Of a stretch of DNA of 64,000 nt, positions 8,032 to 15,721 are shown in pieces. The translations under genes were made by a program, and so were the position numbers. Source of the stretch: Streptomyces sp. M41(2017) (lineage in GTDB: Bacteria; Actinomycetota; Actinomycetes; Streptomycetales; Streptomycetaceae); assembly GCF_002078175.1 (NCBI RefSeq), contig NZ_MWFK01000001.1, forward strand, positions 1,798,001 to 1,862,000, in the 5' to 3' direction. Position 1 is the first letter of the stretch, and each line of letters begins with the position of its first letter. The notes under the pieces are model-generated. The model had not been told where the DNA came from. It searched no databases and saw nothing but the letters and a program-made list of their open reading frames with translations.

Positions 8032-8607
8032 CTACTTGAAGAAGGCGATGCCGTCGTCCGGCATGTCGTCGGGCAGGTCCTTGGCCCAGCGCTCGACGTC
8101 CTCCGGGGTGACGGTCTTCTTCAGGTGACCGGACATGTAGGGGCGCAGCTCGACCTCGGGGGTCTGCTTCTCGCCGACCCACATGAGGTCGCTGTTCACA
8201 TAGCCGTAGAGGCGCTTGCCACCGCTGTACGGGCCGGACGCGGCGGTGCGGGCCACGGCGTCGGTGACCAGGTCGATCTGCGGCTTCTTGTCGGCGATCT
8301 CGCCGTACCAGATCTCGACGACGCCGTCGTCACGCGTCATCACGACCTCGACCTTGCGGTCGGCGTCGACGCGCCAGAAGCCGGTCTCGGTCTCCAGCGG
8401 ACGGACCTTGTTGCCCTCCGCGTCGAGCACCCAGCTGTGCGAGCGGTACTCCAGGAAGTCCCGGCCGTCGTGGCTGAAGCTGACCTCCTGCCCGAAGTTG
8501 CACTTCTCGGAGCCGGGGAAGTCGTGCACGCCGACTCCGGCCCAGTCGCCGAGGAGGAAGACAAGGGGGACCAGGTCCTTGTGGAGGTCCGACGGGATCT
8601 CGATCAT
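8032..8607 (-). CDS. Nitrobindin-like (FABP-fold) heme-binding protein
   Basis: 191 aa of the DUF1794/nitrobindin family, a ten-stranded beta-barrel. The opening GDWAGVGVHDFPG contains the family GxWxGxG signature. EYRSHSWVLDAEG, ETGFWRVDADRKVEVVM and the C-terminal YMSGHLKK (candidate proximal heme His) complete the pattern. Bacterial and plant nitrobindins bind ferric heme and react with NO or peroxynitrite; the role in Streptomyces is unknown. It follows a 32-aa membrane-peptide gene by 25 nt, so the two are probably co-transcribed. Confidence 0.85.
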   Translation of the reverse strand: MIEIPSDLHKDLVPLVFLLGDWAGVGVHDFPGSEKCNFGQEVSFSHDGRDFLEYRSHSWVLDAEGNKVRPLETETGFWRVDADRKVEVVMTRDDGVVEIWYGEIADKKPQIDLVTDAVARTAASGPYSGGKRLYGYVNSDLMWVGEKQTPEVELRPYMSGHLKKTVTPEDVERWAKDLPDDMPDDGIAFFK

Positions 8608-8632
8608 GAGCTGAACAGTTCCTTGATGGGGG

Positions 8633-8731
8633 TCAGCGCTGGCCCTGGTACAGCTTCTTCACGGTCAGTCCGGCGAAGGCGAGCACGCCGACGCAGACCA
8701 GGACCAGAAGGGTTTCGAAGAAGATCTCCAC
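8633..8731 (-). CDS. 32-aa single-span membrane peptide
   Basis: GTG 8731 is preceded by GAGGAG at good spacing and opens a 32-codon frame ending at TGA 8633-8635. The product starts VEIFFETLLVLVCVGVLAF, a single transmembrane helix, and ends basic (KKLYQGQR), predicting an N-out, C-in orientation. It sits 25 nt upstream of the nitrobindin-like gene on the same strand and just downstream of the terminator at 8799. Codon use is Streptomyces-like. No family recognised. Confidence 0.65.
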   Translation of the reverse strand: MEIFFETLLVLVCVGVLAFAGLTVKKLYQGQR

Positions 8732-8798
8732 GGGTGCTCCTCGGTGAGCGGAACGGGGTCCCCCGCCCGGCGCTGCCGCGACCGGGGACGTACACAAG

Positions 8799-8831
8799 GC
8801 CGGGCCCCAGCTTACGCGGCTGGGGCCCGGC
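8799..8831 (-). terminator. Terminator of the three-paralogue operon
   Basis: Perfect inverted repeat GCCGGGCCCCAGC (8799-8811) and GCTGGGGCCCGGC (8819-8831) with a 7-nt loop. It lies 38 nt past the end of the leftward operon 8870-11696 and before the 32-aa peptide gene. Confidence 0.85.
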
Positions 8832-8869
8832 GCTCTCTTTCAGGTACACCCTCCCGGGGCCACGCGGCC

Positions 8870-9871
8870 TCAGTCGAGCAGCTGGCTCTGCAGGACCACC
8901 GTCTGCTGGAACGGCACCGCCGCCGCCGTTCCCTTGTGGGACTGCACGACCAGGGCGATCGTGTCGCCGGCCGACAGATAGGCCTCACGGACCTGCTCGG
9001 AGCCGTACGGCTTGCTCTCCGTGTACGCGAAGCGGGTGATGTCGTCGATCTCGGACGCGGCGGGGAAGTGCTCGTCCCGCTCGGTCGTGGCGGCACCGGT
9101 GAGCGCGTACTGTGCCCCGCCGTAGTTCGCGAGCTTGGTGGAGGCGAGCTCCTCGGCGACGGCCGCGGTGTCGAACTGGAGCAGGTAGATCCGCGTACGG
9201 GTGCCGTCCGGGGTGGTCCAGCCGCGCGCCGCGATGTGCCGCACCGCGTAGTCGGTCAGCATCTGGCCGACCGTCTCGCGGTCCACCTTCTCGGCGTACT
9301 GGGACAGGAAGGTCTTGGACGAGAGCCACCCGTCGTCGCCGCGCAGAGAGGCGTCCGCCTTGGCGCCCTTGGGTGCGGGGAGCAGGAGCGCCCGCAGGTC
9401 GGCGGAGTGCACGCCGGACTTCTCCGCCCCGGCGAAGGGGCCCGGGCTGCCGGACGGCAGCGGCGGCTTCGTGATCGCCGGGTAGTCCCAGCGTCCGTCG
9501 GCCTCCGTCGCCAGACCGGGTACGTCGGTCCGCTCCATGCGCGTGATGCCGTACGCCGCGGACGCTCCGACCGCGGCGAAGACCACCGTGGCGGCGGTCC
9601 AGCGCAGCACGGCACGCAGCACCCGGCGGTCCTTCCTGACCTTGACCGGGGGTTCCTGCGGCTCGCCCACCAGGGGCGGTGCGGCGGGCGGGGGCGGCAC
9701 CACGAACCCCGGCGCGGCCGGCTCCGTCGTGGCCTGCGGCAGGGGTTCCGACCGGGGCTGCGGCACGAAGGCCGACGTGGCGTCCTCGGCCGGCCTCGTG
9801 GCGTCCCCGGCCGGCCTCGTGGCGTCCTCGGCCGGCCTCGTGTCGTCGACCGGTGTCGTCTGCTCGGTCAT
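8870..9871 (-). CDS. Membrane-anchored hypothetical protein, tandem paralogue 3
   Basis: 333 aa. A disordered, Pro/Ala/Thr-rich cytoplasmic N-terminus contains the near-repeat DATRPAEDATRP-type units, encoded by three direct DNA repeats at about 9781-9840. One transmembrane helix follows (about residues 120-140), then an extracytoplasmic domain of about 190 aa with DLRALLLPAPKGAK and DDGWLSS. The first paralogue (10869-11696) shares the DLR-LLL-PKG-K and DGWL spacing. ATG 9871 overlaps the previous stop by 4 nt (ATGA), implying translational coupling. No known domain recognised; possibly a secreted-face sensor or carrier. A longer upstream reading exists but lacks coding logic. Confidence 0.75.
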   Translation of the reverse strand: MTEQTTPVDDTRPAEDATRPAGDATRPAEDATSAFVPQPRSEPLPQATTEPAAPGFVVPPPPAAPPLVGEPQEPPVKVRKDRRVLRAVLRWTAATVVFAAVGASAAYGITRMERTDVPGLATEADGRWDYPAITKPPLPSGSPGPFAGAEKSGVHSADLRALLLPAPKGAKADASLRGDDGWLSSKTFLSQYAEKVDRETVGQMLTDYAVRHIAARGWTTPDGTRTRIYLLQFDTAAVAEELASTKLANYGGAQYALTGAATTERDEHFPAASEIDDITRFAYTESKPYGSEQVREAYLSAGDTIALVVQSHKGTAAAVPFQQTVVLQSQLLD

Positions 9872-10872
9872 ACGGCCTCTCCCGGCTCCTGGATGCGGTC
9901 GAGCTGCGCGCGGAGCAGCTTCGCGACCCCCTTGGTGTTCATCGGCTTGGCCGCGTACGCGACGGCGTCGACCAGCACGTCCCCCTGGTAGGCGGAGCAG
10001 ATCATCATGTCGAGCTTCTCCTCCTTGTCCTTGGGCGGCAGGAAGCACTTGGCGTTCTTGTGGCCTTCGATCTTCGGTCCGGAGCGGAAGATCTCCAGGG
10101 CGTCGAGGAGTCCGTTCTGGAACGTCGACATGTTCCGTACGGCCCGCTTGTCCTCGATCTGGGCGAGCTGGATGCTGACGGTGAAGGTGCCGTCGTCGGT
10201 CAGCGTGGAGCCGCTGTAGAGGTAGCTCCGCATCGCCATGCCCTTGGTGTGCTGCTTGTCGATCTGCTTCTCGATCTGCCGGCGCTGGGAGCGGGGCAGA
10301 TCACGGATCGCCTCCTTGCGCAGAGCGGCGGCCTCGCCTCCGCTGAGTGCGGTGTCGGAGCCGAACCGGGCCATGTCGGGACCCCGGACGTAGCTCTCGT
10401 CGTACGGCAGGAGCATCCCGGCGAGCGGGGTCGCCGCCTTCGCCTCCCCCGTGTCCGCCTTCGCGGCCTTCGGGAATTTCCAGGACGGCGCGCCCGCGTC
10501 ACGGTCGGCGTCCCGGACGGTCACCACGGTGTAGGCGCTGCCCGCGACGACGGCACCGACGAGCAGAACGGCCCCCGCGATCGCGGCGACACGGCCGCGG
10601 CGAACGCGCTTCTTGCCGGGCGCGCCTTCCGCGGGGGTCGCCTCTGCGGAGGTCGCCTCTGCGGGGGTGCCGTCCGCCGGGGTCGCCGGCTCGGGAGCGG
10701 CTTCCGGTCCGGCTGCTGCCGGGACCGGAGGCTGGGCGGCCGGAGATCCGGACGCCGGAGATTCGGACGCCGCGGGTTCGGACGCCGGAGGTTCGGTCGG
10801 GACGGCCGGCTCCGGTGCGGCCGGGGCCGGCTCGGACTCGAGGCCCTCCGGGGTGGTGGGTCGCTCACTCAC
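9868..10872 (-). CDS. Membrane-anchored hypothetical protein, tandem paralogue 2
   Basis: 334 aa. The first 90 residues are low-complexity Glu/Pro/Ala/Ser (SEPAASESPASGSPAAQ), followed by a basic patch KKRVRRGR, one transmembrane helix, and an exported domain of about 210 aa with two Cys (CFLPPKDKEEK and MICSAY) that could form a disulfide. Same topology as its two neighbours but the least similar of the three. It overlaps both neighbours by 4 nt. The conserved order suggests subunits of one envelope assembly; that is inference. Confidence 0.75.
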   Translation of the reverse strand: MSERPTTPEGLESEPAPAAPEPAVPTEPPASEPAASESPASGSPAAQPPVPAAAGPEAAPEPATPADGTPAEATSAEATPAEGAPGKKRVRRGRVAAIAGAVLLVGAVVAGSAYTVVTVRDADRDAGAPSWKFPKAAKADTGEAKAATPLAGMLLPYDESYVRGPDMARFGSDTALSGGEAAALRKEAIRDLPRSQRRQIEKQIDKQHTKGMAMRSYLYSGSTLTDDGTFTVSIQLAQIEDKRAVRNMSTFQNGLLDALEIFRSGPKIEGHKNAKCFLPPKDKEEKLDMMICSAYQGDVLVDAVAYAAKPMNTKGVAKLLRAQLDRIQEPGEAV

Positions 10873-11696
10873 AGCCGCTCCAACTGCCGCTTGGCCAGGT
10901 CCATGATCTTCGACTTCGGGATCGGCTTGGAGTCGTAGATCCAGATCTCCATGGCGATGTCACCGCGTGATGCCGAGGCCTGCGCCTTGTAGAGCGGCAG
11001 GTAGCCGGGCTTCGTCTCCGGCTTGAAGAGGTAGACCATGCCGTCGTTGGCCCCGGGAACGGGCCAGCTGCGGGTGTCCTCGACGTCCCACCAGCTCACC
11101 CGGTCCGCGGCACCGAGGCTCTCCTCCTGGCGGTACTGCACCAGACGGATCTGGGTGTTGTAGGTGCTGCCCACGGTCCAGCTGACGCCGGCGCCCCGGC
11201 GGAACTCCGACTTGATCAGGTCGCCGAACTCCCGGTCGGAGTGGTCCAGCGAGCTCGCGTAACCGGCCAGGTCCAGCCAGCCGTCCTGCTCCGGCGCCCA
11301 GTCGGGCGTCTTCGTGCCCTTCGGCCGCGACAGCAGCAGCTTGCGCAGGTCGCCGTCCGTCTTGACGCGGTGGTCATGGGCGGCGGACAGCGGCTCGGGG
11401 CCGTCGCCCTTGGCCTGGGCCACGACCGGCTGCGACAGCGGCGCCAGCTTCGTGGGCTCACGGTCGGCCTGGATGACGAATCCGGTGCACGTACCGGCGA
11501 CGAGGCCGAGCACGGCGGCCGTGGCGATCAGCAGGGCCGTACGCCCCCGCCGCCGCCGTGGACGCGGCTCGGCCGGGACGTCCTCCGCGGCGGCCGGCAC
11601 GGGCTCCGCCGACTGCTGCGGGCCCGGGTCGACAACCGGCGCATCCTCAGGCACGTGCGGTCTTTCCGGTGTTTCGGGTCCTTCGGGTACTTCCAA
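10869..11696 (-). CDS. Membrane-anchored hypothetical protein, tandem paralogue 1
   Basis: 275 aa from TTG 11696, which has GGGGGG five bases upstream; starts further upstream would run into the divergent promoter of the DsrE gene. It has an acidic, Pro-rich N-terminus, a basic stop (RPRRRRGR), a transmembrane helix (about residues 55-75) and an exported domain containing DLRKLLLSRPKGTK and EQDGWLDL, matching the third paralogue. It ends MDLAKRQLERL. First gene of a three-gene, 4-nt-overlapping operon. Function unknown. Confidence 0.72.
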   Translation of the reverse strand: MEVPEGPETPERPHVPEDAPVVDPGPQQSAEPVPAAAEDVPAEPRPRRRRGRTALLIATAAVLGLVAGTCTGFVIQADREPTKLAPLSQPVVAQAKGDGPEPLSAAHDHRVKTDGDLRKLLLSRPKGTKTPDWAPEQDGWLDLAGYASSLDHSDREFGDLIKSEFRRGAGVSWTVGSTYNTQIRLVQYRQEESLGAADRVSWWDVEDTRSWPVPGANDGMVYLFKPETKPGYLPLYKAQASASRGDIAMEIWIYDSKPIPKSKIMDLAKRQLERL

Positions 11697-11811
11697 GACG
11701 TCCCCCCACAGAACGTGAAGCGTGGATTCCGTATCCGCGCGCACAGGAGACCCATGGCCCATGCATGGGGTTGCACGAAGGATGATCACGATTCGGCATA
11801 CGATGACGGCC

Positions 11812-12174
11812 ATGGCGAACAAGCTCGTGATCAAGGTGACGGCGGGGGCCGACGCCCCGGAACGCTGCTCACAGGCCTTCACCGTCGCGGCCGTGGCCGT
11901 GGCCAGTGGCGTGGAGGTGTCCCTCTGGCTGACCGGCGAGTCCGCGTGGTTCGCGCTGCCGGGCCGGGCCGCCGAGTTCGACCTGCCGCACGCCGCTCCG
12001 CTGCCCGACCTGATCGACTCGATCCTGGCGGCCGGACGCATCACCCTGTGCACCCAGTGCGCCGCCCGCCGCGACATCGGCGAGAAGGACGTCCTGGAGG
12101 GCGTACGGATCGCGGGGGCGCAGGTGTTCGTGCAGGAGGCGATGGCGGACGGGACGCAGGCGCTCGTCTACTGA
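11812..12174 (+). CDS. DsrE-family protein
   Basis: 120 aa, compatible with the DsrE/DsrF-like fold (small alpha/beta protein of sulfur relay and related systems). It begins MANKLVIKVTAGADAPERC, has the hydrophobic glycine-rich segment AAVAVASGVEVSLWLTGES, and the C-terminal region ITLCTQCAARRDI with a Cys pair, then AQVFVQEAM. The Cys that carries persulfide in DsrE may be one of these. Start ATG 11812 is preferred; ATG 11803 is an alternative. It is divergent from the three-paralogue operon and has no other sulfur gene adjacent, although the rhodanese operon lies 1.3 kb away. Confidence 0.75.
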   Translation: MANKLVIKVTAGADAPERCSQAFTVAAVAVASGVEVSLWLTGESAWFALPGRAAEFDLPHAAPLPDLIDSILAAGRITLCTQCAARRDIGEKDVLEGVRIAGAQVFVQEAMADGTQALVY

Positions 12175-12247
12175 CGGACCGCGACCGGTAGCGGGTGACC
12201 CGAGGCCGGCCTGGAGGAACCGGGTCCCCGCGCCGGGCCCGGGCCGG

Positions 12248-12637
12248 TCACAGACGCGGCTTGCGGCGGACGTCCACCCACAGGCAGAAGGGGTGGCCCG
12301 CCGGGTCGAGCAGCACCCGTACGTCCTCCTGCGGCTGGAGGTCGGCGAGCCGGGCGCCCAGTTCCTCGGCGCGCTCGGTCTCCTCGGCCAGGTCGTCGAC
12401 CTCGATGTCGAGGTGCAGCATCATGCGCTGGTCGCCGGGGCCCGCGGGCCACACCGGCGGCGTGTAGAGCGGCTCGGTCTCGAAGGCGAGCGCCGTCCCC
12501 TCGAAGGGCGGCCCGATGAGCACCCAGTTCGGCTCCTCGGCGCGCACCGTGTAGCCGAGCAGCCGCTGGTAGAACTCGGCGAGCTTGTGGGCGTCGGGTG
12601 CGTCCAGCACCACCGTGGACAACCTCGTACGCGACAT
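12248..12637 (-). CDS. VOC (glyoxalase/bleomycin-resistance fold) protein
   Basis: 129 aa with the paired beta-alpha-beta-beta-beta modules of the VOC superfamily. It starts MSRTRLSTVVLDAPDAHKLAEFYQRL-type with LLGYTV, and has MLHLDIEVDDL and VLLDPAGHPFCLWVD, where the His (HLDIEVDD) and the C-terminal region would supply metal ligands. This subgroup has no assigned substrate. No neighbour clarifies its role. Confidence 0.85.
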   Translation of the reverse strand: MSRTRLSTVVLDAPDAHKLAEFYQRLLGYTVRAEEPNWVLIGPPFEGTALAFETEPLYTPPVWPAGPGDQRMMLHLDIEVDDLAEETERAEELGARLADLQPQEDVRVLLDPAGHPFCLWVDVRRKPRL

Positions 12638-12737
12638 GTGAGCCTTCCGCGCCGTTCCGGCCGGCGCCTGGGGACCGCTGCCGCTGTCCCGACAGGGCCG
12701 CCGGCCGCCGACTACTGCTGCCGTCCTGCTGCTGTCG

Positions 12738-12989
12738 TCATTTCTTGCCGTCCAGCTCGTCCCACCACTCGTCGGACTTCCGGTCGCCGGACGGGTCGTC
12801 CCACCATCGGTCCTCGGGGCCGCGCCGGTTGGCCGCCATCGCGGCGACCGGCGGGATGACCATGGCCACCACGCACATCGCGACGGCCGCCGGGACCGAC
12901 CACAGCCGTACGACGCCCCAGGCGAGGACGAAGAGGGTGATGCACGTCCCCATCATGGCGAAGTACACGTGACGCCTGCGTGCGTACAT
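12738..12989 (-). CDS. DUF3099 small membrane protein
   Basis: 83 aa with two transmembrane helices (about residues 8-30 and 33-50) and a hydrophilic tail rich in Trp and Asp (EDRWWDDPSG, DEWWDELDGKK), typical of actinobacterial DUF3099 proteins. The ATG follows GGAGGT with only 1 nt spacing, but TAGGCT (-10) ends 6 nt before the ATG, so a leaderless transcript explains the start better. Function unknown. Confidence 0.8.
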   Translation of the reverse strand: MYARRRHVYFAMMGTCITLFVLAWGVVRLWSVPAAVAMCVVAMVIPPVAAMAANRRGPEDRWWDDPSGDRKSDEWWDELDGKK

Positions 12990-13060
12990 ACCTCCAGCCT
13001 AGGCCCGGACAACCCGTCCGGCGCAGTGCCCGCGGGACCGGGCGGCACACGGGCGGGCAT

Positions 13061-13120
13061 GCCGAAGGGCCGCACCCCGATCCGGTAAGCGTCCAACCCC
13101 CGGGGGTGCGGCCCTTCGGC
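13061..13120 (-). terminator. Terminator after the rhodanese-DUF1416 operon
   Basis: Perfect 18-bp arms, GCCGAAGGGCCGCACCCC (13061-13078) and its complement (13103-13120), with a 24-nt loop, 41 nt beyond the DUF1416 stop. Confidence 0.9.
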
Positions 13121-13160
13121 CGTTCGGTCCGGCCGCCGTCGGGGACGGCGGCCGGCTTGC

Positions 13161-13448
13161 TCAGACGGCGATCGCGATCTCGGCGAGGCCGCCGGTCTGC
13201 GCGACGACCGTGCGGTCGGCGGTGCCACCGGGGACCAGCGCCCGGACGGTCCAGGTGCCCTCGGCCGCGTAGAAGCGGAACTGGCCCGTGGCGGAGGTCG
13301 GGACCTCCGCGGTGAACTCGCCGGTCGAGTCCAGGAGACGGACGTAGCCCGTCACCGGCTCGCCGTCGCGGGTCACCTGGCCCTGGATCGTCGTCTCACC
13401 GGGCTTGATCGTCGAGGCGTCGGGGCCGCCGGCCTTCGCTCCACACAT
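13161..13448 (-). CDS. DUF1416 protein, rhodanese partner
   Basis: 95 aa. DUF1416 is an actinobacterial beta-sandwich family found almost always next to a thiosulfate sulfurtransferase gene, as here (30 nt downstream). It begins MCGAKAGGPDAS, with a Cys at position 2 that could bind sulfur or metal, then TIQGQVTRDGEPVTGYVRLLD and a Gly-rich immunoglobulin-like core. Probably part of the same sulfur-transfer unit; its biochemical role is unknown. Confidence 0.88.
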   Translation of the reverse strand: MCGAKAGGPDASTIKPGETTIQGQVTRDGEPVTGYVRLLDSTGEFTAEVPTSATGQFRFYAAEGTWTVRALVPGGTADRTVVAQTGGLAEIAIAV

Positions 13449-13478
13449 ATGTCAGTTCCGTCCTTCAGGCCTTGAGGG

Positions 13479-14324
13479 TTACTTGTTGGCGCCGAGCTCG
13501 ATCGGCACGCCGACGAGGGAGCCGTACTCGGTCCAGGAGCCGTCGTAGTTCTTGACGTTCTGGACACCGAGGAGCTCGTGCAGCACGAACCAGGTGAGCG
13601 CGGAACGCTCACCGATGCGGCAGTACGCGATGGTGTCCTTGGCGAGGTCGACCTGCTCGTCGGCGTAGAGCTCCTTGAGCTCGTCGTCCGACTTGAAGGT
13701 GCCGTCGTCGTTGGCGTTCTTCGACCACGGGATGTTGCGGGCGCTCGGGACGTGGCCCGGACGCTGGGACTGCTCCTGCGGCAGGTGCGCCGGCGCGAGC
13801 AGCTTGCCGCTGAACTCGTCGGGCGAGCGGACGTCGACCAGGTTCTGCGCACCGATCGCGGCGACGACGTCGTCACGGAAGGCGCGGATCGAGGTGTCCT
13901 GCGGCTTGGCCTTGTAGGCGGTCGCGGCGCGCTCGGGGACGTGCGAGCCGTCGACCAGGTCGCGGGAGTCGAGCTCCCACTTCTTGCGGCCGCCGTCGAG
14001 GAGCTTCACGTTCTCGTGGCCGTAGAGCTTGAAGTACCAGTAGGCGTACGACGCGAACCAGTTGTTGTTGCCGCCGTAGAGCACGACGAGCGTGTCGTTG
14101 CCGATGCCCTTCGACGAGAGGAGCTTCTCGAAGCCCTCCTGGTCGATGAAGTCACGGCGGACCGGGTCCTGGAGGTCCTTGGTCCAGTCGATCCGGATGG
14201 CGTTCTTGATGTGGTTCTTCTCGTACGCCGAGGTGTCCTCGTCGACCTCGACGACGGCGACGTTCGGGTCGTCCAGGTGGTCCTGGACCCAGTCGGCGTC
14301 TACCAGGACGTCCGTGCGGCTCAT
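13479..14324 (-). CDS. Thiosulfate sulfurtransferase (tandem rhodanese)
   Basis: 281 aa with two rhodanese domains, moving sulfane sulfur from thiosulfate to cyanide or another acceptor. The inactive N-terminal domain (VLVDADWVQDHLDDPNVAVVEVDED) is followed by the catalytic domain with the active loop AYCRIGERSALTWF, whose Cys carries the persulfide. The family is often named CysA or SseA in actinobacteria, though no sulfate transporter genes are nearby. ATG 14324 has GGAGGAG at 6-7 nt. A Cys-containing leader peptide and a 145-nt leader lie upstream, suggesting sulfur-dependent control. DUF1416 follows. Confidence 0.93.
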   Translation of the reverse strand: MSRTDVLVDADWVQDHLDDPNVAVVEVDEDTSAYEKNHIKNAIRIDWTKDLQDPVRRDFIDQEGFEKLLSSKGIGNDTLVVLYGGNNNWFASYAYWYFKLYGHENVKLLDGGRKKWELDSRDLVDGSHVPERAATAYKAKPQDTSIRAFRDDVVAAIGAQNLVDVRSPDEFSGKLLAPAHLPQEQSQRPGHVPSARNIPWSKNANDDGTFKSDDELKELYADEQVDLAKDTIAYCRIGERSALTWFVLHELLGVQNVKNYDGSWTEYGSLVGVPIELGANK

Positions 14325-14469
14325 GCTCGTTCTCCTCCGGGGCAGTTACGGCGGGGTGATGCGATGGAGAGGGGTGCGCGTGGGTGCCGGCCGATCGGGC
14401 CGCACGGCGCAAGGGTGGCCCTGACGAGAGAGGTCCAAGGGCCCGGCGCGCGGAAGTCGACGCTTCCGC

Positions 14470-14550
14470 TCAGAAGGTGCGACAGAGCATGGCGGCGACG
14501 CGGCACAGGTCTACTGCCCGCCGCTTCGTGAGATCCGCCTGTCGCTTCAT
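14470..14550 (-). CDS. Sulfur-operon leader peptide, 26 aa
   Basis: A 26-codon frame, ATG 14550 to TGA 14470, encodes MKRQADLTKRRAVDLCRVAA then MLCRTF. It fits the small Streptomyces leader-peptide family with an RR-x-VDLCRV core that precedes sulfur and cysteine genes. Two Cys codons lie in the C-terminal third. It sits 145 nt upstream of the rhodanese gene. The promoter at 14558-14587 places the transcript start at about the A of the ATG, so translation is leaderless. Cysteine-dependent ribosome stalling controlling the downstream operon is known for other actinobacterial leader peptides and is inferred here. Confidence 0.78.
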   Translation of the reverse strand: MKRQADLTKRRAVDLCRVAAMLCRTF

Positions 14551-14557
14551 GCGTCCG

Positions 14558-14587
14558 ATCGTAGGGACGGACAGGCGGGCATGTCAC
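14558..14587 (-). promoter_or_regulatory. Promoter of the leader peptide and rhodanese operon
   Basis: On the minus strand, GTGACA (14582-14587) is separated by 18 nt from TACGAT (14558-14563). The hexamers fit the vegetative Streptomyces consensus, and the -10 ends 7 nt before the leader-peptide ATG. Confidence 0.7.
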
Positions 14588-14817
14588 CGGCGTGTCGCAT
14601 GCTGAGACGCGATCGTCCGTACTGTGATACGAACATGCCGTCGGGGCGCTCGCCGCACGGGTCGTGGCCTTCGGGGCGCTCTTCCTGCCGAGAACGCATC
14701 TGCGGTGCGGACAGGACCGTCTCGCCTTTCGGACAGGGCCCCTCCGGACAGCACGTATCCCGGCGGGAACCGGGCCCCGACGACCAGGAACGCCCGGCTC
14801 GCCCCGCCGTCTCCGAC

Positions 14818-15552
14818 CTACCCGACGAGGCTGACGTCCGAACCCTTCACCGTGATGTCGACGCCGTCCGGGGCCGCCTCGACCTTGTCGAGCTTGATGC
14901 CGCCGGGCAGCTTCTGGATCTTCTGTTCGAAGTCGGTGACCGACCGGATCGGGCCCTCGACGAGCTGGATGCCACCGATCTTGGGCAGGGAGTCGGCGTG
15001 CACCTTCACGGTGTCCCCGGAGACGGTGACGGAGCTGAGCACCGAGACCGGGGGCAGGTCGCGGCCGAGGAGCTTCGAGGAGAGGGTCACCTTGATCTTG
15101 CCCTCGCCACCGTCGGAGAGGCCCGTGATCCGGGCGGTGAGGCCGGGCGCGACGTCCCCCGGCTCCGACCCCGCGGCCTTCAGCAGCTCGTCGTAGGCGA
15201 TCGTCGCGGTGCCGGTGGCCCGGGCGGCGGTGGCGGAGCTGAAGTCGCCGGAGAAGGCCACGCCGTGCATCTCGGCGCGCAGGTCGTCGATCCGGACGGT
15301 GCCGGCGGAGGTGCCCGTCGACGCCTCGTAGTCCTTGATGCCGATCTTCACGTCGTCCAGCTCACCGCCGACGACCTGGGTGAGGAACGGGAAGCCCTCG
15401 ATGGACACGTCGGGGGTGTTCGCGAGGCCCTCCGTGCTCTTGATGCGATCGGCCGCCTGGTCCTCCGCGAAGTTGACCGCGACCCGGTCGGCGATCACGA
15501 ACAGCCCGCCGAGGACGATGACCAGGATCAGGAATATTCGCAGTGCGCGCAT
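14818..15552 (-). CDS. LmeA-like (DUF2993) phospholipid-binding protein
   Basis: 244 aa from ATG 15552. An N-terminal signal anchor (RALRIFLILVIVLGGLFVIAD) leads into the DUF2993 domain: AADRIKSTEGLANTPDVSIEG, then FPFLTQVVGGELDDVKIGIKD. Mycobacterial LmeA binds phosphoinositides in the envelope and affects mannan elongation. Streptomyces carries several paralogues with unclear roles, including one at 26370-27581. The gene is monocistronic, with a terminator between it and the upstream membrane-protein gene. Confidence 0.85.
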   Translation of the reverse strand: MRALRIFLILVIVLGGLFVIADRVAVNFAEDQAADRIKSTEGLANTPDVSIEGFPFLTQVVGGELDDVKIGIKDYEASTGTSAGTVRIDDLRAEMHGVAFSGDFSSATAARATGTATIAYDELLKAAGSEPGDVAPGLTARITGLSDGGEGKIKVTLSSKLLGRDLPPVSVLSSVTVSGDTVKVHADSLPKIGGIQLVEGPIRSVTDFEQKIQKLPGGIKLDKVEAAPDGVDITVKGSDVSLVG

Positions 15553-15618
15553 GCTCGGTGTTCCCCACGTCGGACGGCCCCGTCTGGTCGGCCTGGTTGC
15601 CGCCGAACGCGAGCCTAA

Positions 15619-15653
15619 CCATGAAGGGCCCCCGGTCCGGGGGCCCTTCATGG
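15619..15653 (-). terminator. Strong palindromic terminator
   Basis: Near-continuous palindrome with 17-bp arms (CCATGAAGGGCCCCCGG and its complement) around a single central T, about 70 nt past the stop of the membrane-protein gene at 15722. Confidence 0.88.
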
Positions 15654-15721
15654 TGGTTGTCGATCAGCTGTGACGATTCGGAACGGCAGGTCGACCGGAT
15701 CGAGGCGGTGCGAACCGGCCG

